This document shows positions 42,541 through 50,509 of a stretch of DNA of 57,347 nt, piece by piece. The translations under genes and the position numbers were made by a program. Within the stretch, counting starts at the first letter, position 1; every line of letters starts with the position of its first letter. Location: the NCBI GenBank assembly GCA_947085425.1, contig CAMTWK010000032.1:1-57347 (forward strand). Reading direction: 5' to 3'. The notes under the pieces were generated by a model. That model was not told where the DNA came from. It saw nothing but the letters and a program-made list of their open reading frames with translations, and did no database searches. The DNA is from UKL13-2 sp947085425. GTDB taxonomy: Bacteria; Pseudomonadota; Gammaproteobacteria; Burkholderiales; Usitatibacteraceae.

Positions 42541-43860
42541 ATGCAAACATTCACAAACTATCGCCGCACCTTGATGGGTGTACTCTGCGCCATCACCACA
42601 TCCACATACGCACAACTCCCCCCACCCGAGCAAAAACTCGCTGATGCGGTCAAGGCGCGTGTGCCTGCGGCGATGTTGCTGTTGGAAAAGGCGGTGAACA
42701 TCAACAGCGGCACACTCAATCAGGATGGTGTGCGCGAAGTCGGCAAATTGTTCCGTGCGGAGTTGGATGCGCTTGGCTTTACCACCCGTTGGGTGGAAAT
42801 GCCCGCCACCATGCAGCGCGCCGGCCATCTGGTCGCCACCCGAGTGGCCAAAACCAACACCACCGGCAAACGTTTGTTGTTGCTCGGCCACATTGATACG
42901 GTGTTTGAAAAAGACAGCACGGTGCAATTGTGGGCACCGAAGGACAAGCGTATTTTTGGGCAGGGCGTGAGCGACATGAAGGGTGGCAATGTGGTCATGC
43001 TGGAGGCGTTGCGCGCCTTGCATGCCACCGGTGCCCTCGACGACATGACCATCTCGGTGATGCTCACCGGCGACGAGGAACGGGTCGGCAGCCCGGTGGA
43101 AAAAGCGCGCGAAGCCATGATCGCGCTGGCCAAAAAAAGTGATGTGGCGTTGTCATTCGAGAATATTTTGCGCGAAGCGGATGGCAGCGAATTTGTCGCG
43201 GTGGCGCGGCGGGCGTCGTCAAGCTGGGCGCTGGATGTTACCGCGCGGCAGAGCCATTCATCGGGGGTGTTTGGTGTGGTGGCGGGATATGGCGCCGCCT
43301 ATGAAGCAGCGCGCATTCTGAATGCTTTCCGCGAAGAATTGATGGAGCCGGGCCTCACCTTCAGCCCCGGCTTGGTGTTGATCGGCACGGAAGTCAAATA
43401 TGACGAAACCCAGGCGCGCGCCAGTGTGGCCGGCAAAAGCAACATCATTCCGCCCGTTGCCACCATTCGCGGCGACCTGCGTTACCTGACCATCGAGCAG
43501 CGTGACCGGGTGCATACCCGCATGCGCGACATTGTCGGCCGCAATTTACCCGGCACGTCTGCGACCATTTCCTTTCGTGAAGCGTACCCACCAATGCCAC
43601 CGACCGAAGGCAACATGGTTTTGCAGCGGCTGTATTCCGAGATCAGTCTGGCCGCGGGTTATGGAAAAGTCGAGGCATCGCACCCGTCGGTGCGTGGCGC
43701 GGGGGACATCCAGTTTGTGTCGCCGCTGCTCGATTCACTCGATGCGCTCGGTGCGGCCGGCGGCGGCGCCCATTCACCCAATGAATTTTTGTATCCGGAT
43801 TCGGTTGAGCGCGGTGCGGTGCGCGCGGCGATCCTGATGTACCGGCTGGGGCGCAAGTAA
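42541..43860 (+). CDS. Exported M20-family zinc peptidase (glutamate carboxypeptidase-like)
   Basis: The ATG at 42541 gives 439 residues with a signal peptide ending TTSTYA; an upstream ATG at 42511 is less likely. M20 motifs: LLLLGHIDTVFE (metal-binding His and Asp), GVSDMKGGNVVMLEAL, TGDEERVGSP (catalytic and bridging acids) and VRGAGDIQFV, with the dimerisation lid between. This is the CPG2-like arrangement, removing C-terminal Glu or similar residues. It follows the amidohydrolase by 121 bases and is likely functionally linked. Confidence 0.9.
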   Translation: MQTFTNYRRTLMGVLCAITTSTYAQLPPPEQKLADAVKARVPAAMLLLEKAVNINSGTLNQDGVREVGKLFRAELDALGFTTRWVEMPATMQRAGHLVATRVAKTNTTGKRLLLLGHIDTVFEKDSTVQLWAPKDKRIFGQGVSDMKGGNVVMLEALRALHATGALDDMTISVMLTGDEERVGSPVEKAREAMIALAKKSDVALSFENILREADGSEFVAVARRASSSWALDVTARQSHSSGVFGVVAGYGAAYEAARILNAFREELMEPGLTFSPGLVLIGTEVKYDETQARASVAGKSNIIPPVATIRGDLRYLTIEQRDRVHTRMRDIVGRNLPGTSATISFREAYPPMPPTEGNMVLQRLYSEISLAAGYGKVEASHPSVRGAGDIQFVSPLLDSLDALGAAGGGAHSPNEFLYPDSVERGAVRAAILMYRLGRK

Positions 43861-43922
43861 AATGGGCGGGCGATTAGCCTGTGAATTAGTGAGCAAAGAA
43901 TAATCAACACGTGCGGGACACC

Positions 43923-44237
43923 ATGAACATCGACATAGACATACTGAAAGAGGTCGAACTGATCGACCTGAACCACCGTATTGTTGCGCGTCTCAAATTT
44001 CTGCAACAGATGCGCGCACACTCGTCGATGCTCAAATTTGGCATCGGCGAGAGGGTGGCGTTTCAGCCGGATGGCCACGATGTCTTGTACGGCATCATTG
44101 CCAAGTACAACAGGAAATCCGTCACCGTCATTGCCGAAACCGGTCAGCGGTGGACGGTTTCGCCGGGTCTCCTCGGCAAAGTCGGCCCGGCATCATCACC
44201 GGCTGGCGGCAAGGTGGTTAACCTGCAAAAGAAATAA
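43923..44237 (+). CDS. Conserved small protein with SH3/KOW-like fold, restriction-locus associated
   Basis: The start at 43923 gives 104 residues (MNIDIDILKEVELIDLNHRIVARLKFLQQM); an upstream ATG at 43911 is in frame. An N-terminal helix leads to FGIGERVAFQP..YGIIAKYNRKSVTVIAETGQRWTVSPGLL, a small beta-barrel pattern as in KOW/SH3-type RNA- or DNA-binding modules. I recall related proteins beside type I restriction genes, which would fit the HsdS and DinD remains downstream. No function is known. Confidence 0.6.
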   Translation: MNIDIDILKEVELIDLNHRIVARLKFLQQMRAHSSMLKFGIGERVAFQPDGHDVLYGIIAKYNRKSVTVIAETGQRWTVSPGLLGKVGPASSPAGGKVVNLQKK

Positions 44238-44276
44238 CCCGGCGCAAGTTGTCTCCACACTTCAAGGGTCACGACG

Positions 44277-45203
44277 ATGAGTATCCATAAATGGACTGCC
44301 GCCGAAAAGAAGATTGCCCGACGCGCATTTGATGCCGCGCAGGCAAGGGAATTCGCCCAATTGAATGACCAGCTCAAGGCGATGGCTGCAAAACTCGTCA
44401 CCCCGGCTGACACCTGGGATATGCATGAATATTTATCCGGTCGATTGCGCGATATCAAGGGCAAATACGACTTCCGCTACTCCCAACTCATCCTCGTGTT
44501 TGGCTGTCTGATGCGGGAGAAGTGGCTCGATCAAAAGGATCTCGAGGGATTGGCAGCGGATAAAATCGAGGGCCTAAGAGAGTTTCTGCAGTACGGCACG
44601 TCGACAAAATGCGGTTATCACCGCCAGGGTCGGCCGGTCATCCGCATCCCAAACATCGTTGATGGCCGCGTGGATACCAATGACATCAAATGGGCCGAAC
44701 TGACTGCCAAAGAAATCGCCAGCTACGAACTCGCAAGTGGTGACATCCTTTTCATTCGCACCAATGGCGTTATCGATCGCGTTGGCTCCTGTTCAGTCTT
44801 TCGCGATGAATTGCCTGGTGCGCTGTTCGCGTCCTATCTCATTCGCGCGCGTCCTAACAACCGGTTGCACGCCGAGTTCTTCCAATACTACTCAATGACA
44901 GCACAAGGCCGCGCCCAACTCGCGGGTCGAGGATCGCCTGCGGCTGATGGCAAATTCAACATCAACACGCCCGTGATTGATTCCGTATTGGTCCCATTGC
45001 CACCTGACAAAGACGAACAGCAATCCATCGCCGCCGCCCTCACCACCATCGACCACAAACTCGCCCACCACCAGAAAAAGCGCGCCGCGCTGAACGACCT
45101 GTTCCAGACCCTGCTGCACAAGCTGATGACCGGCGAAATCCGCGTGACCGACCTCAATATCGATACCTCGGAAGTTGCCGCGCCTCAAGGAGTTGCCCCG
45201 TGA
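44277..45203 (+). CDS. Chimeric ORF: small conserved protein fused to the C-terminal half of HsdS
   Basis: Residues 1-104 are a helical protein (KKIARRAFDAAQAREFAQLN, WDMHEYLSGRLRDIKGKYDFRYSQLILVFGCLMREKWL) that normally seems to stop after the DLEGLAADKIEGLREF-like end. From residue ~105 the sequence is HsdS: the start of the second target-recognition domain (QYGTSTKCGYHRQGRP), FIRTNGV, FNINTPVIDSVLVPLPP, EQQSIAAALTTIDHKL and KRAALNDLFQTLLHKLMTGEIRV, the conserved coiled coil. The first target-recognition domain is absent. A deletion joining two neighbouring genes is the simplest explanation. A half-HsdS can sometimes dimerise, but hsdM is not in the window. Confidence 0.8.
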   Translation: MSIHKWTAAEKKIARRAFDAAQAREFAQLNDQLKAMAAKLVTPADTWDMHEYLSGRLRDIKGKYDFRYSQLILVFGCLMREKWLDQKDLEGLAADKIEGLREFLQYGTSTKCGYHRQGRPVIRIPNIVDGRVDTNDIKWAELTAKEIASYELASGDILFIRTNGVIDRVGSCSVFRDELPGALFASYLIRARPNNRLHAEFFQYYSMTAQGRAQLAGRGSPAADGKFNINTPVIDSVLVPLPPDKDEQQSIAAALTTIDHKLAHHQKKRAALNDLFQTLLHKLMTGEIRVTDLNIDTSEVAAPQGVAP

Positions 45204-46063
45204 AAAAAGACTTGATTGTCCGTCTGCACAAAAGCTTTGAAGACTGCGCGCATCAGCAGGATGGCATCGAATACTGGAATGCGCGCGAATTGCAAACGCT
45301 GCTGGGCTATAGCGAGTGGCGCAACTTTCCGCTGGTAATAGACAAGGCCAAGATCGCCTGTCAGAACGCGGGACAACGGGTGGAGGATCATTTTGTTGAC
45401 GTCAACAAAATGATCGAGCTGGCCAAAGGCGCCACTCGTGAAATCAATGACTTGGCCCTTACGCGTTACGCTTGCTACCTGATCGCCCAGAACGGCGACC
45501 CGCGCAAGGACGAGATCGCCTTTGCGATGACTTACTTCGCGGTTCAAACACGCAAGCAGGAGATCATCGAGCAGCGGCTGGAGGATTTCGAGCGGTTGGA
45601 AGCACGCGACAAATTGAGCGCATCGCAGAAAGCGCTGGCCGGTGTCTTGTACGAACGCGGTGTGGATGGCCCCGGATTCGCGCGCATCCTGAGCAAAGGT
45701 GACGCGGCATTGTTCGGAGGACTGACCACGCAGGATATGAAAAACAAACTGGCGGTGCCGGGAACCCGCCCGCTCGCCGACTTCCTGCCGACAATCACCA
45801 TCAAGGCCAAGGACTTCGCCAACGAAGTGACCAACATGCAGGTGAAGCAACAGGACTTGAATGCGGAGCTGGACATCACCCGTGAACATGTGAAGAACAA
45901 CGAGGACGTGCGCAAGATTCTCACCGACCGCAATATTCATCCCGAGTCGCCCCCGCCGGCGAAATCGTCATGGCGATCAGCCGGTTTCCGAACCATCTCG
46001 ACCATGATGATGAAAAAAGACAATTCAAGGCCGCCATCTATGCTGCATTGCTTCGGGAAGTGA
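45200..46063 (+). CDS. dinD: DNA-damage-inducible protein D (DinD), C-terminus replaced
   Basis: It starts with GTG overlapping the HsdS stop (GTGA), 287 residues. Motifs: IEYWNARELQTLLGYSEWRNFPLVIDKAK (BRO-N-like), DLALTRYACYLIAQNGDPRK, FAMTYFAVQTRKQE and GLTTQDMKNKLAVP, DinD hallmarks. DinD inhibits RecA-mediated strand exchange and is often encoded between hsdS and hsdR. The family pattern ends near ILTDRNIHPES (~residue 250). The remaining ~37 residues are frame-shifted sequence from what looks like the next gene, so the true end of DinD has been lost. Confidence 0.85.
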   Translation: MKKDLIVRLHKSFEDCAHQQDGIEYWNARELQTLLGYSEWRNFPLVIDKAKIACQNAGQRVEDHFVDVNKMIELAKGATREINDLALTRYACYLIAQNGDPRKDEIAFAMTYFAVQTRKQEIIEQRLEDFERLEARDKLSASQKALAGVLYERGVDGPGFARILSKGDAALFGGLTTQDMKNKLAVPGTRPLADFLPTITIKAKDFANEVTNMQVKQQDLNAELDITREHVKNNEDVRKILTDRNIHPESPPPAKSSWRSAGFRTISTMMMKKDNSRPPSMLHCFGK

Positions 46064-46125
46064 ACGGGCCGACTATGGTAAAACTTGGCGACGCGGTTCT
46101 CCGGATCGTTGGTGCGGGTAAATGA
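45946..46125 (+). pseudogene. Probable 3' remnant of hsdR, fused out of frame to dinD
   Basis: In another frame from the dinD tail, 45946-46125 reads an open, protein-like stretch (VMAISRFPNHLDHDDEKRQFKAAIY..LLREVNGPTMVKLGDAVLRIV) ending at TGA 46123-46125. It ends in an ATGA overlap with the YgjP-like start. Position between DinD and a YgjP-type gene is where HsdR lies in many type I loci. The HsdR identity is inferred from order, not recognised from motifs. Confidence 0.4.
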
Positions 46126-46704
46126 ATACTCCAGCGAAAGAAAAACTGCGCGCGCGTCATTCTCTGGGCAGGCACACTAACCTGCATATTTCACGGGTCG
46201 GCCCGCCCTATATACGCTTTTCATTCTTGGCGACCTATAAATTCTGCGCATCCAAACTGTACTTCGTAAGGTTGATGGCCTACGTACTCGATAGCGGGCG
46301 GCTGAGCAGCGCTTTTCCGCTCTCTTCCCTCGTAGTATCTCGATATTACTCGGTCAGTCGAGCAAAAAATCACTCGCTTATCCACACACTCTCGAGTGCG
46401 TCCCCGTGAAATATGCAGGCTAATGGTAAAGCCGGGCCAGATTCGCATTCAGACGATGACCCGGAAGTGGGGCTCATGCTCGTCATTGGGGCGCGTAACG
46501 TTCAGTTCCGATCTGGCTGGAAGGCCAATTGCGTTTCAGGATTTTGTAATCGTGCACGAGTTGCTGCATTTACGAATTCGCAATCACGGCAAATTGTTTC
46601 GCTCCACATTGCGCGCCCATTTACGCGAAAACCCTTGGTCGGCATCCCATAGTGTAAGCGCGATTATTCCTGTGCGAGCAAATTCGGCCAGACCCAAGCG
46701 CTAA
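46122..46704 (+). pseudogene. YgjP-like M48 metallopeptidase gene interrupted by a family B element
   Basis: The gene begins at ATG 46122 (MNTPAKEKLRARHSLGRHT) and is cut by the element at 46180-46420. After it the frame resumes with VKPGQIRIQTMTRKWGSCSSLGRVTFSSDLAG and the zinc motif HELLH in DFVIVHELLHLRIRNHGKLF, followed by a divergent C-terminus to 46704. The two parts are not in frame across the element, so residues were also lost. YgjP-type proteins often accompany type I restriction genes; the role is unclear. A shortened product starting at 46423 would keep the zinc motif. Confidence 0.75.
46180..46420. mobile_element. 241-bp inverted-repeat element, family B copy 1
   Basis: The ends ACCTGCATATTTCACGGG and CCCGTGAAATATGCAGGC are inverted repeats differing at one base. 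TA flanks both sides (46178-46179 and 46421-46422), as a TA target duplication would give. The interior matches 57026-57200 (FIGRQE/KSAAQPP-coding stretch on the minus strand) with about 66 extra bases near the right end. ORFs inside are not credible genes. It carries no transposase. Confidence 0.8.
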
Positions 46705-47190
46705 AACAGAAGCAGATAATCAGGGCAGCCGCGACTACTCTTTGGCAGCATTTGCGCGTCAGCGTCAGCCCATCCCCAATCGGCAACATGGAAATATCGA
46801 CACTGGCATCACGCTAAAGTTTGTCGTTCAACGCCTGCGTATCCAGCAGCATCCCGCATTGCGCGGCAAGGTAGGCGCGCAACTCAGTTGGCGACTGCGC
46901 GGCCTCATCAATCAATTCGCACGCAGACGACCCGGCGTCGTTAAATTTGCCAACCACCCCAGTCCACGGGCTGTTCCAGCCACTTTCACCCCAAACAGCG
47001 CGCCATCTGATGCCATCTGATCATCGCAAATTGACGACCGTGTCCACCACCCAACACGCGCCTCATCTTGCTTTTTGCCACCGGAGTAGAATATTTCGCA
47101 CTCAACCAGCCGTTGGGTGTTTCGGGTTTCGTGACGGCGCACGCCGCGCCCCCACGTCCTCCACGTCAACAATAAAAAGGGAAATGCCAC
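46705..47190. other. Intergenic region with pseudogene debris
   Basis: This stretch between the YgjP relic and the lipoprotein gene holds an O-methyltransferase tail on the minus strand and a 68-codon open stretch joined to it, annotated separately. Nothing else is recognisable. The ribosome-binding site for the next gene (AAAGGGA) is at its right end. Confidence 0.6.
46756..47020 (-). pseudogene. O-methyltransferase C-terminal relic with internal stop, preceded by an unidentified open stretch
   Basis: On the minus strand 46840-46756 reads QALNDKL, a TAG stop, then RDASVDISMLPIGDGLTL. This parallels the end of the O-methyltransferase at 52017 (VLNDKIFRDMRIDMSMLPVGDGLTL). Upstream in the same frame an open stretch (47020-46817) reads WRAVWGESGWNSPWTGVVGKF and ELIDEAAQSPTELRAYLAAQ, which I do not recognise and which is not methyltransferase. 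So two gene pieces have been joined, and the result is broken by the stop. Confidence 0.6.
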
Positions 47191-47640
47191 ATGAAAAAAT
47201 CTTTGTTCTTTTCCGCATGCGCCGCACTTTTGCTGTCCGCCTGCGGGTCACATCAAGCGTCACACTTTGAGTCACACCATAAGTCGCATCAAGCGATGCT
47301 CATGGCAAACAGGACCGCCCCTAATCCCCTGAGCGTTTACCTGTCGATTGCCGATGGCAAACAGATTGTCGTTAGCCAGGAGCCGATCTACTTTCCGAAG
47401 AATTTGAAAAAAGTAGTCGTGACTTGGTACGCGCCTGAAAATTCCAACTACACCTTCGGTGCGGACGGCATTGTCATATTGGACAAGGGGGATGAATTTG
47501 TCGATTGTCGCCCTTCAGTAGATGGCAAAAGTTTTTCGTGTTTGAACATGCACAACAAGCGCGGAAACTACAAGTACACCATCAAACTCAACGGCACCCC
47601 GGCGATCGACCCGTTGGATCCGATTATCGCGAACGGTTAA
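47191..47640 (+). CDS. Putative lipoprotein of unknown function
   Basis: The 149-residue protein has a lipoprotein signal (FFSACAALLLSACGS; lipobox LSAC, Cys19) followed by a His/Ser-rich segment (SHFESHHKSHQ). A compact beta-rich domain contains LKKVVVTWYAPENSNYTFG and FVDCRPSVDGKSFSCLN, where two cysteines could form a disulfide. AAAGGGA precedes the start. No family is recognised. Periplasmic location is expected. Confidence 0.75.
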   Translation: MKKSLFFSACAALLLSACGSHQASHFESHHKSHQAMLMANRTAPNPLSVYLSIADGKQIVVSQEPIYFPKNLKKVVVTWYAPENSNYTFGADGIVILDKGDEFVDCRPSVDGKSFSCLNMHNKRGNYKYTIKLNGTPAIDPLDPIIANG

Positions 47641-47854
47641 CACGCAAAGTTGGCAGCCAATTGGCGGCCAGATACGAATTTGCCTTGGGCAAATAAATCC
47701 ACGATGGGCGCGGTGACCATCACGCCACTTCAGCCGAACAAGAAATTGTCGTTGCAGTCCAGCCACGCCTATTGACCACCGCGGAAGTACGGGCGGTCGC
47801 TGGTGGCCCGATTTTGGTAAACGGCCGGGAAGAACCATAACCCTAGTTGGTCTC

Positions 47855-47899
47855 GCACGAATGGCTGGTTATGAATCAATGTTCACCAGCCATTCGTGC
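47855..47899. repeat. Perfect 15-bp inverted repeat over the 3' end of the regulator gene
   Basis: GCACGAATGGCTGGT (47855-47869) and ACCAGCCATTCGTGC (47885-47899) are exact reverse complements with 15 bases between. The right arm is coding (the HEWLV region of the minus-strand regulator) and the left arm begins at its stop codon. It would form a strong hairpin at the mRNA end, without a T-run, so it may stop transcription inefficiently or protect the 3' end. Confidence 0.65.
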
Positions 47900-50325
47900 A
47901 CCTCACACATCGCCTGTTCATAACCAAGTTCGTATCCCTCGTTCTCGGCGACTGTAAACACCGCATCGGTCAATGCCGCTTTGACCCGCGCAACGTGGGG
48001 GGCGAGAAACGCCTCATCCACGGGGTCACGCTGCAGGCCCGTCTCCAAAGCCAACGCCTCGGCGGCACCAAAAAATCTCGCCGCCGTTTCCCACTCATGA
48101 CACGAAGCGGCATAGCCTGCCGACACTTCAAGCACACTCTGTCCGATCCGTTTTGCGCCGATTTGGTTGATGATCGAGGCTGCCTCGATCAACAGCGGTG
48201 TTACTTGTTCTCCCGATTGGCGATCAATCAAAACCATCGAAATATTTAGCAAAATAATTGCAACATTTTCGTGTTCCTGCAACTCGCGAAGAAGCGCCAA
48301 ACCTTGCCGATACAACTTCTCAGCCGAGTGAGGCTCGCCTGATACCCGGTATAAGTGTGCCAATAAGTTCATCGCTGCTGAGATTTCACGCTTGCTGCCA
48401 AATTCACCCGCCAAATCAAGTGCATCCTGTAAATGCACTCGCGCAGCGGCTACATCACCACAACCCAGAAAGGCCATACCAAGCGGCTGCAGGGCCATTG
48501 CTTGCATCTGTTTGTCGCCAATTTCGTGGGCAATCGTTCGGCTCTCCTGCAGATAGGTCTGCGCACGGCCATAGTCACCCATAAAAAAATAAATCTGACC
48601 CGCTTCAAATAACCCGCGGCTGCGCGCAACATTTCGCTCTTCCGCCCCGGGATGCGCCAACGCCTCCAGCGTCATCTGCTGCCCAAGCATTAACTGTCCG
48701 CTGGTTATCCAGTACGGTTTTAACGCCCATACCAACCGCAAACCGATCGCCGCACCGTCACGCATGCCCGCGGCCTGTACGTAGGAGTGGGCAGCCAGCA
48801 TATTTTCGCGCTCAAGATCGAGCCGAGCCAGCCAACTTCCTTGGTCCGGGCCGGATAACTCGGGGCGGGCTTGTTCGGCCAGCGCCAAATAAAATTCCAA
48901 ATGACGGCTGCGAGCTTGGTTTTCGGCATCGGCTTGTTGCAACTGCTCGAGTGCGTACTGGCGTACTGTTGCGAGCATGCGGTAACGCCCGCCGCTGACA
49001 TCCATCATCAATAGTGATTTTTCGACCAGTTGGATCAAGTCATTGAGTACTGCATTGGCGGATTTGTCGTCGTTTGCGCCCACCGCTTCGGCTGCGGCCA
49101 GCGTGCAACCGCCGGCAAATACAGCAAGTTGTTGGAACAGCCTACGCTCGGCCGGCGACAGCAGATCAACGCTCCAGTCAATGGAGGCGCGCAGGGTTTG
49201 TTGGCGCAGCTGAGCGGTCTTATCCGCACCGGTGAACAGACAAAAGCGGTCTTCGAGCCGCGCCGCGATCTGCTCAACCGACATGGCGGACACGCGTGCC
49301 GCCGCCAGCTCGATGGCCAGCGGAATGCCATCCAGCCGGCGGCAAATATCGGCAACAGCAACGGCGTTGGCACGTGTGACTTCAAAACCCGGCTGGGCGG
49401 CACGGGCGCGATCGATGAACAAACACACGGCGTCATTTTGTATAAACGCCGCCAGTTGATCGGCGTCGAAAGTGGCCGCCAACACCGGGGTCAAATTGGG
49501 CAATGCGAGTGAAAACAGTGGATAGGCGGTCTCACCCATTACATGCAGACGTTCACGACTGGATGCCAGCACCTGTATGCCGCGCCCGGCGCGCAACAAT
49601 TGTTTGGCCAATGCGGCGGCGGCTTCCAGCAAATGCTCGCAGTTGTCGAGAATCAGCAGCAGTTGCCGGTCTTTGACGAATTTTTCGAGCGCATCCGTCA
49701 CCGGGTGGCCTGCCTGTTCTTTGACGCCCAGCACCGCCGCCACGGCTTCCGGCACCAGTCGCGCCACCCCCAGCGAAGCGAGTTCCACCAGCCACACGCC
49801 GTCCGGGTAGTCGTCTTGCACCGCGCCGGCGACTTCGAGCGACAGGCGGGTCTTGCCGGTGCCGCCCATGCCGGTCAGTGTGACCAGCCGGGTGGTGGCG
49901 AGTAACGCTGAAATATCCCGAATCTCTCCTTCACGACCGACAAAGCTGGTGAGCGCGGCGGGCAAATTGTGTTTGGCCCGCGACGCTGGTGTCGTAATCG
50001 CGGCGGATTCGTCCTCCACGGGCAGGGTGAAGCGATAACCACGACCGGGAATGGTGGCCAAGGCGTGGTTGCCGAGGATCTTTCTGAGTGTGGAAACCTG
50101 CACTTGCAGGTTGTTTTCCTCGACGACCAGACCGGGCCAGACCAGCGTGAGCAATTCGTCTTTTGACACCACGCGGTCACGGTGGTCGATGAGTGTCACC
50201 AGCAAGTCAAAGGCGCGCGCGCCGACCGCGACGGCCTGGCCTTCGACAAAAACACGCCGTTCGGCCGTGCGGATTTCAATTGACCCGAAACGGTAATTCT
50301 GTGACACGGGGGCACCTCGCATCAA
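47869..50325 (-). CDS. Winged-helix/NTPase/TPR regulator (AfsR-like architecture)
   Basis: The 818-residue protein has three parts. Residues ~8-105 are an OmpR-type winged helix (FGSIEIRTAERRVF, VSKDELLTLVWPGLVVEENNLQVQVSTLRKIL, GRGYRF). Residues ~125-450 are a STAND/NB-ARC-type ATPase with FVGREGEI, Walker A GMGGTGKT and Walker B LLLILDNCEHLL. The rest is TPR-like helical repeats (FEAGQIYFFMGDYGRAQTYLQ, QPLGMAFLGCGDVAAARVHL). Such proteins are signal-responsive activators whose ATPase gates DNA binding. The target is unknown. It is divergent from the ClpB small-domain gene, 184 bases apart. Confidence 0.88.
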   Translation of the reverse strand: MMRGAPVSQNYRFGSIEIRTAERRVFVEGQAVAVGARAFDLLVTLIDHRDRVVSKDELLTLVWPGLVVEENNLQVQVSTLRKILGNHALATIPGRGYRFTLPVEDESAAITTPASRAKHNLPAALTSFVGREGEIRDISALLATTRLVTLTGMGGTGKTRLSLEVAGAVQDDYPDGVWLVELASLGVARLVPEAVAAVLGVKEQAGHPVTDALEKFVKDRQLLLILDNCEHLLEAAAALAKQLLRAGRGIQVLASSRERLHVMGETAYPLFSLALPNLTPVLAATFDADQLAAFIQNDAVCLFIDRARAAQPGFEVTRANAVAVADICRRLDGIPLAIELAAARVSAMSVEQIAARLEDRFCLFTGADKTAQLRQQTLRASIDWSVDLLSPAERRLFQQLAVFAGGCTLAAAEAVGANDDKSANAVLNDLIQLVEKSLLMMDVSGGRYRMLATVRQYALEQLQQADAENQARSRHLEFYLALAEQARPELSGPDQGSWLARLDLERENMLAAHSYVQAAGMRDGAAIGLRLVWALKPYWITSGQLMLGQQMTLEALAHPGAEERNVARSRGLFEAGQIYFFMGDYGRAQTYLQESRTIAHEIGDKQMQAMALQPLGMAFLGCGDVAAARVHLQDALDLAGEFGSKREISAAMNLLAHLYRVSGEPHSAEKLYRQGLALLRELQEHENVAIILLNISMVLIDRQSGEQVTPLLIEAASIINQIGAKRIGQSVLEVSAGYAASCHEWETAARFFGAAEALALETGLQRDPVDEAFLAPHVARVKAALTDAVFTVAENEGYELGYEQAMCEVHEWLVNIDS

Positions 50326-50509
50326 TGAAAACCGATTCTACCTTGGGGAGCAAATTAATGAATATTTAAGAACATTTAAGGTCGACTTAAGGACGTGGCG
50401 GGACGCATTGACAGAAAGTGGTTCCCTCGGCAAGTCAATTCGACTGCGCCGATCACTTCAGATTGCGCCAGCCGGAGCCGGCAAACCATAAGAAAGCGAG
50501 CGATTCGCC

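Noticed and set aside
45185..45940. 251-codon minus-strand ORF inside dinD
   Set aside because: Antisense shadow; the plus strand has clear DinD motifs.
46122..46409. 95-codon plus-strand ORF
   Set aside because: Only the first ~19 codons belong to the YgjP gene; the rest reads through a mobile element.
46221..46448. 75-codon minus-strand ORF
   Set aside because: It lies within family B element sequence; its similarity to the ORF at 57067-57282 reflects the shared repeat, not a gene.
43911..46704. An intact new defence system around DinD
   Set aside because: The pieces (half HsdS, DinD, possible HsdR tail, broken YgjP) are best explained as decay of a type I restriction locus.
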